Shown here one piece after another: positions 45,719-54,475 of a DNA stretch of 64,000 nt. The DNA lies in assembly GCA_947454485.1 (NCBI GenBank), contig CANGJJ010000004.1, positions 124,001 through 188,000 on the forward strand, written 5' to 3'. Under the pieces are notes generated by a model. That model searched no databases, was not told the DNA's origin, and was given only the letters and a program-made list of their open reading frames with translations. How positions within the stretch are numbered: position 1 is the first letter of the stretch; each line of letters begins with the position of its first letter. The DNA is from Beijerinckiaceae bacterium. Lineage in GTDB: Bacteria; Pseudomonadota; Alphaproteobacteria; Rhizobiales; Beijerinckiaceae. The translations under genes were made by a program, and so were the position numbers.

Positions 45719-45747
45719 TTGACACTGGGGCTCCAGAGCCAAATGAT
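45719..45747 (+). promoter_or_regulatory. Candidate sigma-70 promoter of the aldolase-ligase-Rieske operon
   Basis: A consensus TTGACA is followed after 17 bases by AATGAT, 38 bases before the start codon with its GAGGAGGAA site. The -10 matches four of six consensus bases. Confidence 0.45.
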
Positions 45748-45784
45748 GTTGGCAAGGCCGCCAGAGCCAGTTGAGGAGGAAGCC

Positions 45785-46471
45785 ATGACCTTTATCTCCA
45801 CGCCCGAATTGAGGTCGCAGGTCGTCACCGCCTGCAAGGTGTTGCATCATTTCCGCATCGTGGAAGGCTTTGGCCATATCAGTGTGCGATTGAAGGATCG
45901 CATAATGATCACGCCGCGCAAGGCACTCGGTCTTGTCAGCGAAGATGAACTTGTCGAACTCGATCTTGATGGCAAGCAGGTTGCGGGCAAAGGCTCGCCG
46001 CCTCTTGAATGGCCGATGCATATGGCGGTCTATGCGCGCCGCCCTGATGTGATGTCGATTGCACGCGGCCATCCGCGCAATGTGGCCGCCTATGCTTGCG
46101 CGGGCGAGCCTTTGCGTGTCGCGCATGGATTTGGTGCCAATCTCACTGAGACAGTGAATGTGTTTGAGCAACCTTTCCTTGTTGCCAATGCGCAGATGGG
46201 GGAGGGTGTCGCCGATGCGTTGGGCAAGTCTGAAGCTGTGATCTTGCAATCCAACGGCATGTTGGCGGTCGGGCAGTCGGTTGGCCATGCCTGTGTGCAG
46301 GCTTTGTTTTTGGAAGAGACTGCTGAGCTGCAACTCAAAGCCCATGCTGCAGGCTTCACGCCGCGCTTTTATTCACCTCAAGGAGCCGAGCGCCGCCATG
46401 GTGATGACCGCGTGAATGAACCCATTCGCGCATGGGATTATTATGTGGCCGTAGCTTTGGGGCGGGTGTGA
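45785..46471 (+). CDS. Class II aldolase/adducin-fold protein with substituted metal ligands
   Basis: The 228-residue protein aligns with L-fuculose-1-phosphate aldolase almost without gaps. The catalytic acid corresponds to Glu75 (SPPLEWPMHMAVY). The zinc histidines 92, 94 and 155 of FucA fall on Arg94, His96 and Asn157 (ARGHPRN, QSNGMLAVG). Two of three metal ligands are therefore missing and ordinary aldol chemistry is doubtful. GAGGAGGAA precedes the ATG. Its stop overlaps the ligase start, and it leads the operon that ends with the Rieske oxygenase. Confidence 0.82.
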   Translation: MTFISTPELRSQVVTACKVLHHFRIVEGFGHISVRLKDRIMITPRKALGLVSEDELVELDLDGKQVAGKGSPPLEWPMHMAVYARRPDVMSIARGHPRNVAAYACAGEPLRVAHGFGANLTETVNVFEQPFLVANAQMGEGVADALGKSEAVILQSNGMLAVGQSVGHACVQALFLEETAELQLKAHAAGFTPRFYSPQGAERRHGDDRVNEPIRAWDYYVAVALGRV

Positions 46472-47946
46472 TGAGCTTTATCGAAAAATTTGATCTGTGG
46501 AGCGACGACCAAAAGCGCAAAGCTGCTGAGATCCGTCAGCTGCTGCAAAAAGGCGATGTCAAGCTGGTGCGTCTGGCTTGGGCTGATCCGCATGGCTATT
46601 CGCGCGCCAAGATGGTGACGGTGCAGGTTCTGCTGAGCGCACTCATCAATGGCTATAATATCAATGTGGCGACCAGTACGCTTGATTCCGCTAATGCGCG
46701 CACCTTCTCGTCTTTCACGCGCGGCGGCGGTATGGGATTGGAGGAGATGACGGGTTCGCCCAATCTCACCATCGTTCCAGACCCGATGAGTTTTCGACTC
46801 TTGCCATGGGTGCCGGGTGTCGCATGGATCATCTGCGACGAATATTTTAACAATGGCGTGCCGTTTCATTTCTCACCGCGCCAACAGCTCAAGCGCCAAA
46901 TCAAAAAGCTCGCTGACGAGGGCAGGCGCTTGGTCGTGGGGCTCGAGATCGAATGGTATTTGTTGAAGGTCGAGCAGGAGCGTCTGCGCGATCGCAATAT
47001 TGGCCTGCCGGGTGTGCGCGGTGAGCCGATTGAAGTGAGCGCGCCGGAGCCCGGCTATAGCTATCACTCCGAATCCAATCTCGACATGATGCAGCCTTTG
47101 CTCAGCGAATTGGCCAGCGCCTATGAAGTCATGGGCCTGCCGCTCCGCTCCATTGAGAATGAATGGGGCCCGGGGCAGGTTGAATGCACCTTTGCGCCGA
47201 CGCGCGCGCTGGCGGCGGCTGACAATGCTTTGTTGTTCCGCACGGCGACGCGGCAGATTTGTCGGCGGCTTGGTTATTTCGCAACCTTCATGTGCCGTCC
47301 GGGTCTCAAAGGCTATTATGCGAGTGGCTGGCATCTGCATCAATCTGTGGTGGATGCGACGACGGGTGCCAATCTCTTCATCCCACAGGAAGAGGGAAAG
47401 AATCTATCGCCGCTTGGTTATGAGTTTCTGGCAGGCCTGCTCGCCCATGCCGTGCCTGCAAGCGCATTCACAACACCAACCGTGAATGGCTATCGTCGCT
47501 TCAAGCCCAATTCTCTGGCGCCTGATCGCGCGACCTGGGCCTATGATCATCGTGGCGCGATGCTGCGTGTGCTGGGTGGCCCGGGTGATCCTGCGACGCG
47601 GATTGAAAACCGTTGCGGTGAACCGGCGGCCAATCCCTATCTTTATATTGCCTCGCAGATCATCGCAGGTCGTGCGGGCATGGCGCAGCATCTGGTACCC
47701 GGCCCTTCAGATGATGAGCCCTATACAGCAGAGCGTCCGGCCTTGCCGACCTCTCTGCCTGAAGCTTTGACAGCTTTGAACACATCTTCGCTTTATCGCG
47801 AAGAGATGGGCTCGGTCTTCATTGATTATCTCGTCAAGCTGAAGAGCAATGAAGCCAATCGCTATCTCGCAACGATCCCGGAGGGTGGTTCGCCCAGCCC
47901 CGAGACGAGCGAGTGGGAACAGAACGAATATTTCGACTTCTTTTGA
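46471..47946 (+). CDS. Glutamine-synthetase-family ligase (gamma-glutamylamide synthetase-like)
   Basis: The 491-residue protein has the GS fold with intact ATP and metal residues: GLEIEW (Glu159, Glu161), ENEWGPGQVE (Glu231, Glu238), SGWHLHQS (His288, His290), and RIENRCGEPAANPYLY near the C terminus. The NRSAxIR loop of true GS reads DHRGAMLRV. Such divergence fits ligases that join glutamate to amines, such as the gamma-glutamylanilide and gamma-glutamylisopropylamide enzymes. Context with a Rieske oxygenase strengthens this. Real substrate unknown. Confidence 0.83.
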   Translation: MSFIEKFDLWSDDQKRKAAEIRQLLQKGDVKLVRLAWADPHGYSRAKMVTVQVLLSALINGYNINVATSTLDSANARTFSSFTRGGGMGLEEMTGSPNLTIVPDPMSFRLLPWVPGVAWIICDEYFNNGVPFHFSPRQQLKRQIKKLADEGRRLVVGLEIEWYLLKVEQERLRDRNIGLPGVRGEPIEVSAPEPGYSYHSESNLDMMQPLLSELASAYEVMGLPLRSIENEWGPGQVECTFAPTRALAAADNALLFRTATRQICRRLGYFATFMCRPGLKGYYASGWHLHQSVVDATTGANLFIPQEEGKNLSPLGYEFLAGLLAHAVPASAFTTPTVNGYRRFKPNSLAPDRATWAYDHRGAMLRVLGGPGDPATRIENRCGEPAANPYLYIASQIIAGRAGMAQHLVPGPSDDEPYTAERPALPTSLPEALTALNTSSLYREEMGSVFIDYLVKLKSNEANRYLATIPEGGSPSPETSEWEQNEYFDFF

Positions 47947-47963
47947 TCGCTGGAGTGGCGAGA

Positions 47964-49337
47964 ATGACAGGCCTGCGCAGCACGAAGCCCGTGACGGGAG
48001 CCTCGCTCGGATATGATTGGAGCGAGCTTGTCCAAGAGGATCGGGTTCATCGGTTGATCTATGCCGATCCGCAAATTTTCGCGGCAGAGATGAGCAATAT
48101 TTTCGGCGGCATCTGGGTCTATATCGCGCATGAGAGCGAGATCCCCAATGCCAATGATTTTGTGACAAGGCGTTTGGGTCAGCGCCCGATGATCGTGTTG
48201 CGTGACAGTGCGGGCAAGTTGCGCGCTTTGTTCAATCGCTGCACCCATCGCGGCACGACTTTGACGCGCGCTGAGAAAGGCAATGCCAAGAGTTTTTCTT
48301 GCCCCTATCATGGCTGGAATTTTCTCAACACAGGGCAGCTGCGCGGTGTACCTTGGGCCGATGGCTATGCCTGCGATTTTCGCGACAGCACTTATAATGT
48401 CGCGCAGGCACCGCGCGTGGAGAGCTATCGCGGATTTATCTTCGTCACATTGAACGAGAAGATGCCGCCTTTGCGTGACTGGCTGGGTGGCATCACCAAG
48501 CCGATTGATGAATGGCTTGATCGTAATCCCGGCGGCAAGGTGAAAGTGTGCGAGGCAAATCGGTTCAAGTTCAAAGGCAATTGGAAGCTCGCCTATGACA
48601 ATTCATCCGATGGCTATCACGTCATCTATTCGCATCGCTCCTTGATCGAGACAGAGGCGCGCTTTCAGGATGGGCCCAAGGGCATGTCCTATTACAAGAA
48701 CTCGCCCGACAGTCTCGATATGTATGTGAAATATACGGGCAATGGACATCACTTCAAAGACAAGCGCCCCAATCTTGAAAAGCGCCCCGGCGGTCTTTGG
48801 GCGATTGAATCCGTCCATCCAGGCATGGAGCATGTGGAAGAGAAGTTCCGCAGACTCTATGGCGCACGCGCGGATAGTTTGCTCGATCTGGCAGGATCTG
48901 AGCCGGTGAATATCAATATATTCCCGAACCTGTCTTTGCTGGGCAATCATATTCAGGTCTTTGAGCCTGTCAGTGTCAATGAAACCAATGCGGTTTGGTA
49001 TGGCACGATGATTGAAGATGAGACGGGGGAGTTGGGCGAGGCGGTGCAAGACATCAATGCGCTGCGCATGCGCACGCAGGAACAGTTTCCGAATTTTGGC
49101 GAAGTGGATGATTTGGCCAATTTCGAACAGATCCAGCGCGGGCTCGATTGTCTGGAAGATGAATGGGTCTATATGCACCGCGGCCTTGGTATTGCCGGCC
49201 GCATCAAACATCACCCAGATGGATCCATCACCGGCCCAGCGACGGACGAAGTTTTCATGCGTGAATATATCGCGCAGTGGCGCCGCCTGATGGAGTGTGA
49301 TCCCGATCTCACCGTGACGCGGGAGATTGCGCCATGA
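47964..49337 (+). CDS. Rieske aromatic-ring-hydroxylating oxygenase, alpha subunit
   Basis: The 457-residue catalytic subunit has Rieske ligands Cys93, His95, Cys113 and His116 (RCTHRGT, SCPYHGW). The mononuclear iron site has His219 and His224 with the electron-bridging Asp216 (DGYHVIYSH). The length and SRPBCC C-terminal domain are those of BenA-type three-component dioxygenases. It lies 17 bases after the ligase gene and overlaps the beta-subunit gene by four bases. No ferredoxin or reductase gene is nearby. Confidence 0.92.
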   Translation: MTGLRSTKPVTGASLGYDWSELVQEDRVHRLIYADPQIFAAEMSNIFGGIWVYIAHESEIPNANDFVTRRLGQRPMIVLRDSAGKLRALFNRCTHRGTTLTRAEKGNAKSFSCPYHGWNFLNTGQLRGVPWADGYACDFRDSTYNVAQAPRVESYRGFIFVTLNEKMPPLRDWLGGITKPIDEWLDRNPGGKVKVCEANRFKFKGNWKLAYDNSSDGYHVIYSHRSLIETEARFQDGPKGMSYYKNSPDSLDMYVKYTGNGHHFKDKRPNLEKRPGGLWAIESVHPGMEHVEEKFRRLYGARADSLLDLAGSEPVNINIFPNLSLLGNHIQVFEPVSVNETNAVWYGTMIEDETGELGEAVQDINALRMRTQEQFPNFGEVDDLANFEQIQRGLDCLEDEWVYMHRGLGIAGRIKHHPDGSITGPATDEVFMREYIAQWRRLMECDPDLTVTREIAP

Positions 49338-49924
49338 CGAGCCTCACACGCGATCCCTCCCGCAGCTCTTATTATGTCACCGATGAATTCTATAGCGATC
49401 TCATCGCCGCCTTCACCGATTGGCAGGGCGATGATCGTGCGGTGAGTGATCTGGGCGAGCGCGATCTCTTCCGCCGCCTCATTGAGCGCGAGGCGCGGCT
49501 TCTCGATCAGGTGAATTACGAGGCTTGGCTGCAGCTCTATCTGCCTGAGTGTATCTATTGGGCGCCATCAACGCCTAATGCAGGTGATCCGCGCCGCGAG
49601 ATTGCGGTGATGTTTGATGATCGCCGGCGGCTGGAGGATCGCATCTTTCGGTTGCGCACGGGCTATGCCTGGTCGCAGGCTCCCCAATCGCGCACCGTGC
49701 GCCTCGTCACCAATGTCGAGACCTTTGCAGGCAAGAGTGCACAAGAGCGTATGGTGCGCGCTAATTTCCAGATCAATGAATTTTGGGATGGTGAGATGCG
49801 CCTGCTGGCCGGCTGGTCAGGCTATCGCTATGTGCTCAGTGGTGGGGAATGGCTGATTGCGGCCAAGCAGATCAATCTCATCGAATGTGATCGCTCGCTG
49901 CGCAACCCCAGCATTATCCTGTAA
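49334..49924 (+). CDS. Rieske ring-hydroxylating oxygenase, beta subunit
   Basis: The 196-residue NTF2-fold subunit shows FRRLIEREARLLDQVNYEAWLQLYLPEC, then the YWAP motif, DDRRRLEDRIFRLRTGYAW and WLIAAKQINLI, as in BenB/CbdB-type small subunits that hold the alpha3 beta3 hexamer together. It is translationally coupled to the alpha subunit and closes the operon before a hairpin. Confidence 0.92.
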   Translation: MTSLTRDPSRSSYYVTDEFYSDLIAAFTDWQGDDRAVSDLGERDLFRRLIEREARLLDQVNYEAWLQLYLPECIYWAPSTPNAGDPRREIAVMFDDRRRLEDRIFRLRTGYAWSQAPQSRTVRLVTNVETFAGKSAQERMVRANFQINEFWDGEMRLLAGWSGYRYVLSGGEWLIAAKQINLIECDRSLRNPSIIL

Positions 49925-49931
49925 AAGGAAA

Positions 49932-49950
49932 CGGGGGCCAGTGGCCCCCG
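49932..49950. terminator. Hairpin between convergent Rieske beta and binding-protein genes
   Basis: CGGGGGCC-AGT-GGCCCCCG forms a perfect eight-pair stem with a three-base loop. On the minus side it is followed by TTTCCTTTT, on the plus side by CTCGCTTTA. It is best read as the terminator of the minus-strand binding-protein gene, perhaps working in both directions. Confidence 0.65.
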
Positions 49951-49956
49951 CTCGCT

Positions 49957-50925
49957 TTACTTCTTGTAGTAACTTTTGAACAGATCGGCCATCTGCTCCT
50001 TGCTGAGTGGCTTTTGCAAAAGCTTCATCTCGACGCCGTCATTCATGGCGTCTTCAACGCCTGACAAGCGCTCCAGCAAAAGATTCTTCTTGGGGAAATA
50101 TTCGTCGCGCATGCCTTGGGCGATATCGAGCGGGGTCTGCGTCCAGTCCGACCAACGCTTGATCGCATCGGGGTCAGAATACATCCACTCAACAGTCTCA
50201 GCATAAGCGGCATAGAATTTGTTGAGAGCTGCGCTTCGCTTGCTGATCACATCGAGATTGGAAATATTGACGCGCACCGTCATGTTCTGAAACTTCGGCA
50301 CTTCGCTCTCGCGCACGAGCATGCGAATGCGCCCGTCTTTCAGATCTTTCAACTGCAGCGGTGCTGAGGACCAGCCAATATCAACTTGTCCCGACATGGT
50401 CTGTGCGAAAGAAGCAGAGGGGCCGCCCACAGCGGTGGGCTTCATATCGACCTTGTAATAGTCGATGAAGCCCAGCACCGCGACATGGGTGGATGAGCCG
50501 CGTGTTGAATAAGAGATCGTCTTGCCACCCGCATCTTTGATTGTCTTGATCGGCGAATTGGCGGGGACATACCAATAAAGATCATCAGCGCCGGTCATGG
50601 AATTGCTGATGGGGCGAACAGGGGCGCCTTTTTCAAAGGCAGCCATGACGCCGGTCAGGCCCGCAGCAAGGCCGATGTCGACGGAGCCTGAGATGACAGC
50701 CTGCACCGTCTCGCCGCTACCTTGTGTGTAGAGCACTTCAAGGTCGAGGCCGTGTTTTTGGAAGATGCCTTTTTGCATCCCCAATGCTGGAATGGCCGTA
50801 TCCCAATTGCCGCGCTGTCCCACAGCGAGCTTCAATTTCTCTTGGGCAATAGCGGCGGGTGCGAGAGATGCCAGTGCACCAAGCGTCGCGAGCAGCAGGG
50901 TGCTGCGGGTCAGTTTCCTCTTCAT
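49957..50925 (-). CDS. ABC transporter substrate-binding protein (NitT/TauT/SsuA-like)
   Basis: The 322-residue protein begins with a signal peptide (MKRKLTRSTLLLATLGALA, cut near AIAQ). The NMT1/SsuA fold follows: IPALGMQKGIFQKHGLDLEVLYTQGSGE, then SGSVDIGLAAGLTGVMAAFEKG, and GGKTISYSTRGSSTH. Aliphatic sulfonate, taurine or aromatic ligands are known for relatives. It faces the Rieske operon tail to tail. No permease or ATPase gene is nearby. Confidence 0.84.
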   Translation of the reverse strand: MKRKLTRSTLLLATLGALASLAPAAIAQEKLKLAVGQRGNWDTAIPALGMQKGIFQKHGLDLEVLYTQGSGETVQAVISGSVDIGLAAGLTGVMAAFEKGAPVRPISNSMTGADDLYWYVPANSPIKTIKDAGGKTISYSTRGSSTHVAVLGFIDYYKVDMKPTAVGGPSASFAQTMSGQVDIGWSSAPLQLKDLKDGRIRMLVRESEVPKFQNMTVRVNISNLDVISKRSAALNKFYAAYAETVEWMYSDPDAIKRWSDWTQTPLDIAQGMRDEYFPKKNLLLERLSGVEDAMNDGVEMKLLQKPLSKEQMADLFKSYYKK

Positions 50926-51101
50926 TGTATCACCACAGGTTCGAGCCTTGGGCGTGTCCAGATCCGTAACGATAGTGGAGCGTCGTAGCCTGTGCAATCG
51001 AGAAGAGAGGAGGCTTCCAAGCCCCTCTGACAGTCGATGCTCCGCATTGGGCGTGGCTTTGCGCCTTGCAGTCGCATGCCATGCACGCTTCTCAAGGCCA
51101 T

Positions 51102-51131
51102 AAAAAAGGGGCGCATCCGAAGATGCACCCC
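51102..51131 (-). terminator. Terminator of the HU gene
   Basis: On the minus strand GGGGTGCATC and GATGCGCCCC (one G-U) close a TTCG tetraloop with a C-G closing pair and are followed by TTTTTTA. It lies 26 bases past the HU stop. An excellent intrinsic terminator. Confidence 0.9.
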
Positions 51132-51157
51132 TGAACGTCAGGACTGTCTGAAAAAGA

Positions 51158-51547
51158 TCAGACGGCTTCCTTGAGTTCCTTGGCAGCGCGGAAGGCAACC
51201 TTCTTGCTGGCCTTGATCTTGATTGCTTCGCCAGTGGCAGGGTTGCGGCCCATGCGAGCAGCGCGCTTGCGAACCTGCAGGATGCCCAGACCGCCGATGC
51301 GGATGCGAGCGCCCTTCTTGAGGTGCTTGGTGATGAGGCCGACCATGTCGTCGAGCATGGCGTTCGCCTGCTTCTTAGACACTTCATGGGTCTCCGACAG
51401 CGAGGCTGCGAGCTGGCGCAGGGTGATGGTCTCGACCTTCACCTTTGCACCGGCTGCTGCGGGCTTTGCAGCTGCCTTGGCGGCGGGCTTTGCGGCGGAC
51501 TTGGCTGCGGGCTTTGCAGCGGACTTCTTCACGGCGGCTTTAGCCAT
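51158..51547 (-). CDS. HU-family nucleoid protein with N-terminal lysine/alanine tail
   Basis: The 129-residue protein starts after a GGAGGAG site. Residues 1-36 are a basic low-complexity tail of Lys, Ala and Pro repeats (AAKPAAKSAAKP type), like a histone H1 tail. The HU/IHF domain follows from about residue 38: LAASLSETHEVSKKQANAMLDDMV, GARIRIGGLGILQV, the arm with RMGRNPATGEAIKIKASKKVAF. The DNA-intercalating proline is present in RNPATG. It should bind and compact DNA, and the tail probably adds non-specific affinity. Confidence 0.93.
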   Translation of the reverse strand: MAKAAVKKSAAKPAAKSAAKPAAKAAAKPAAAGAKVKVETITLRQLAASLSETHEVSKKQANAMLDDMVGLITKHLKKGARIRIGGLGILQVRKRAARMGRNPATGEAIKIKASKKVAFRAAKELKEAV

Positions 51548-51778
51548 AGGTTTTCTCCTCCAGAGAATCAGTGAACCTGCAGTGACCATAGCGCGTGGTT
51601 TGAAAAAATATAAAGCCCTAAACGCTTTAAAAACGGGGGTTAAGCACAGGTCGAGGTCTTTTGAGGGGCTGTTTTCAAGGGTTTTTGATACTTCTGTCTT
51701 ATGAAAGCATCTTGCATATGTGCGAATCAGCGCATGCATACACGCGCTGATATGTCAGAAACCCCACTGATTCGGGCC

Positions 51779-52510
51779 TTACTTGCGCCGCAGCTCGCTC
51801 GATGAGTTCACCATGGCGTGAATGGCGCGCGCAAAATGAACGGCCTTTGGCATATCGATGGGCTGTGCCTGCACACCATATTCCTTCACCGCCAGCACAG
51901 CAGCTTTGGGACTTGCCACCAAACGCTCGATCAGCGCATTCACTGTGGCATCCAGATCAGCAGGGGGCACAACATCGCTCACAGCACCGATGGCGAGGGC
52001 TTTTTCAGCGCTGATGAACTGGCTGGTCCATACATTATACATAAGGGCCTTCATCGGCACGCGGTCGATCATGGAGGACATGACCATGGTCGGCATGATG
52101 TTGTGGCTGAATTCGGGGATCTGGAAGCGGGCGGTATCAGCTGCAATCGTGATGTCTGCAGCCGCAGCCAGGGCGAAACCAAAGCCGAGGGCGCGGCCCT
52201 TCACGGCGGCAATCACAGGTGCCTTTGAGCTGCGCAGCAGGCCATAGCAGCGAAACACATGGTCACTGAAGGCGCGCACCTCGAGTGCCTCTGGCGGGGC
52301 AGCGCGGCCACCACCTGTGCCAAAGCGGCCGGCGCAAAAATCATCCCCCGCACCGCGCAGAACAAAGAGGCGGGCCTTTTCATGCTCAGCTTCCACAATG
52401 TCGCCGAGCTGGCGAATCATGGCGTCCGACATGGCATTGCCACGCTCTGGTTGGTTGAGGGTGATCTCCACAACATCGCCGGTGTGCTGAACGATCAGGT
52501 CGTCACTCAT
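51779..52510 (-). CDS. Enoyl-CoA hydratase/isomerase family protein
   Basis: The 243-residue crotonase-fold protein has the oxyanion segments in DDFCAGRFG and KGRALGFGFALAAAADITIA. At the second catalytic position it reads PEFSHNIMPTM, where hydratases have a glutamate followed by Gly-Ile. The glutamate of EF is kept, but the first glutamate (in the AEFGFG-type loop) is replaced (ALGFGF). Hydratase activity is therefore uncertain, and isomerase or other crotonase chemistry is possible. It is divergent from the cbb3 operon. Confidence 0.83.
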   Translation of the reverse strand: MSDDLIVQHTGDVVEITLNQPERGNAMSDAMIRQLGDIVEAEHEKARLFVLRGAGDDFCAGRFGTGGGRAAPPEALEVRAFSDHVFRCYGLLRSSKAPVIAAVKGRALGFGFALAAAADITIAADTARFQIPEFSHNIMPTMVMSSMIDRVPMKALMYNVWTSQFISAEKALAIGAVSDVVPPADLDATVNALIERLVASPKAAVLAVKEYGVQAQPIDMPKAVHFARAIHAMVNSSSELRRK

Positions 52511-52708
52511 GACTGGTGTTCCTCCGCTTATGTTGTTCTTCGATTAGGCTGTTGCGGTGAGCGGGGCAAGAGGGCGAAACCGCGTTTCAGGCCGCAGAAC
52601 GCATTCAAATCGGCTTCTGCCCCATGACGCTACCGACCAAAGTTCAAGCCGTAAAAGCCCTGGGTTCAGCGCGCTGTGAGCGCATGGCTGCTATGTTCTG
52701 AGCCTCGC

Positions 52709-52722
52709 TTGATTCAAATCAA
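52709..52722 (+). promoter_or_regulatory. FNR/FixK box upstream of ccoN
   Basis: TTGATTCAAATCAA is a perfect match to the TTGAT-N4-ATCAA consensus. It lies 68 bases before the ccoN start in the largest intergenic stretch of the window (280 bases). If activation is at -41.5, transcription should start near 52757. It predicts induction at low oxygen by FnrL or FixK, neither of which is encoded here. Nothing else is recognised in that gap. Confidence 0.85.
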
Positions 52723-52790
52723 GGCTCTGCCCTCTCTGCAGGAGGATAGCTTGCCTGTCCTGTGATGCGGGACCGATTGAAAGGTCGATC

Positions 52791-54461
52791 ATGCAAACCG
52801 CCACTCTGCCCCAGAAGAAAATGACTCCGGCCGAAATGAGCCTGATTGTCATCTTCCTCGCCCTCGCCGCCTTTTGCACCCTGATTTGGGCCAGAGCTTG
52901 GGAGCCCGCTTATGGCTTCCACGCTGCGCTCTTTGTTGTGGGCAGTTTGGCTTCGGCCTTCGCCATTTTTGCGCGCTTTGAACAGCGTGACGCAGAGCCC
53001 GCGCCACAAGAGATCGATGGTAAACCCAATTACAATATTGGGCCGATCAAATTCGCCTCCATTGCGGCTGTGGTCTGGGGCGTTGCTGGTTTTCTGGTGG
53101 GTCTGATCGCAGCTTTGCAGCTCGCCTATCCGGTGCTCAATTTCGATTTGCCATGGATCGCCTTTGGCCGCTTGCGCCCGCTGCATACGTCAGCGGTGAT
53201 CTTCGCGTTTGGCGGCAATGTTCTGTTGGCGACGTCCTTCTATGTCGTGCAGCGTACATCGCGCGCGCGTCTGGCGGGTGATCTGTCGCCCTGGTTCGTC
53301 GTGCTGGGTTATAATTTCTTCATCATCATTGCGGGCACGGGCTATCTGCTCGGCATTACGCAGAGCAAGGAATATGCAGAGCCTGAATGGTATGCAGATC
53401 TGTGGCTCACTGTTGTGTGGGTGACTTATCTGCTCGTCTTTCTGGCGACATTGTGGAAGCGCAAAGAGCCTCACATCTATGTGGCCAACTGGTTCTATCT
53501 TGCCTTCATTCTGACCATTGCCGTTCTGCATCTGGGCAATAACGCAGCTGTCCCTGTGTCGATCTATTCATCGAAATCCTACATCGTTTGGTCTGGTGTG
53601 CAGGATGCGATGGTGCAGTGGTGGTATGGTCATAATGCTGTGGGCTTCTTCCTCACCGCTGGCTTCCTTGCCATCATGTATTACTTCATCCCCAAGCGCG
53701 CGGAGCGTCCGGTCTATTCCTACCGCCTCTCCATCGTGCATTTCTGGGCGCTGATCTTCCTTTATATCTGGGCGGGTCCGCATCATCTGCATTACACAGC
53801 GCTGCCTGATTGGGCGCAGACGCTTGGCATGGTCTTTTCCATCGTTCTGTGGATGCCCTCTTGGGGCGGCATGATCAATGGTCTGATGACGCTGTCTGGC
53901 GCATGGGACAAGCTGCGCACCGATCCTGTGCTGCGCATGATGGTTGTGTCGGTGGCCTTCTATGGCATGTCGACCTTCGAAGGCCCGCTGATGTCCATCA
54001 AGGCGGTCAATTCGCTCAGCCACTACACAGACTGGACCATTGGCCATGTGCATTCGGGTGCTTTGGGCTGGGTTGGTTTTGTGTCCTTTGGCGCGCTTTA
54101 TTGCTTGGTGCCGTGGCTGTGGAACCGCAAGGGTCTTTGGTCGCTACGTCTGGTGAATTGGCACTTCTGGCTCTCCACCATCGGCATCGTCTTCTACATC
54201 ACCGCGATGTGGGTGGCGGGCATCATGCAGGGTCTGATGTGGCGCGCTTACACCAAACTGGGCTTCCTCGAATTCTCCTTCGTGGAAACCACAGATGCGA
54301 TGCATCCGATGTATGTGATCCGCGCCTTTGGTGGTCTGCTCTTCGTCGCGGGCTCGCTCATCATGGCTTACAATATCTACAAGACCATCGCTTCGCCGAG
54401 TGCCGGTGAGGTTCCTGAAAAGGCCTTGGCGCGCGAAGGCGTGCTGGCCCCTGCGCAGTGA
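52791..54461 (+). CDS. ccoN: Cytochrome cbb3 oxidase subunit I
   Basis: The 556-residue heme-copper subunit reduces oxygen with high affinity in the inner membrane. The histidine ligands are visible in [22 protein letters not shown] (Cu-B histidine), [13 protein letters not shown] and [13 protein letters not shown] (high-spin and low-spin heme). The N-terminal extension of about 120 residues adds two membrane helices, as in rhizobial FixN. First gene of ccoNOQP-GHIS. Confidence 0.97.
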   Translation: MQTATLPQKKMTPAEMSLIVIFLALAAFCTLIWARAWEPAYGFHAALFVVGSLASAFAIFARFEQRDAEPAPQEIDGKPNYNIGPIKFASIAAVVWGVAGFLVGLIAALQLAYPVLNFDLPWIAFGRLRPLHTSAVIFAFGGNVLLATSFYVVQRTSRARLAGDLSPWFVVLGYNFFIIIAGTGYLLGITQSKEYAEPEWYADLWLTVVWVTYLLVFLATLWKRKEPHIYVANWFYLAFILTIAVLHLGNNAAVPVSIYSSKSYIVWSGVQDAMVQWWYGHNAVGFFLTAGFLAIMYYFIPKRAERPVYSYRLSIVHFWALIFLYIWAGPHHLHYTALPDWAQTLGMVFSIVLWMPSWGGMINGLMTLSGAWDKLRTDPVLRMMVVSVAFYGMSTFEGPLMSIKAVNSLSHYTDWTIGHVHSGALGWVGFVSFGALYCLVPWLWNRKGLWSLRLVNWHFWLSTIGIVFYITAMWVAGIMQGLMWRAYTKLGFLEFSFVETTDAMHPMYVIRAFGGLLFVAGSLIMAYNIYKTIASPSAGEVPEKALAREGVLAPAQ

Positions 54462-54475
54462 TGGAGGGCTGACAC

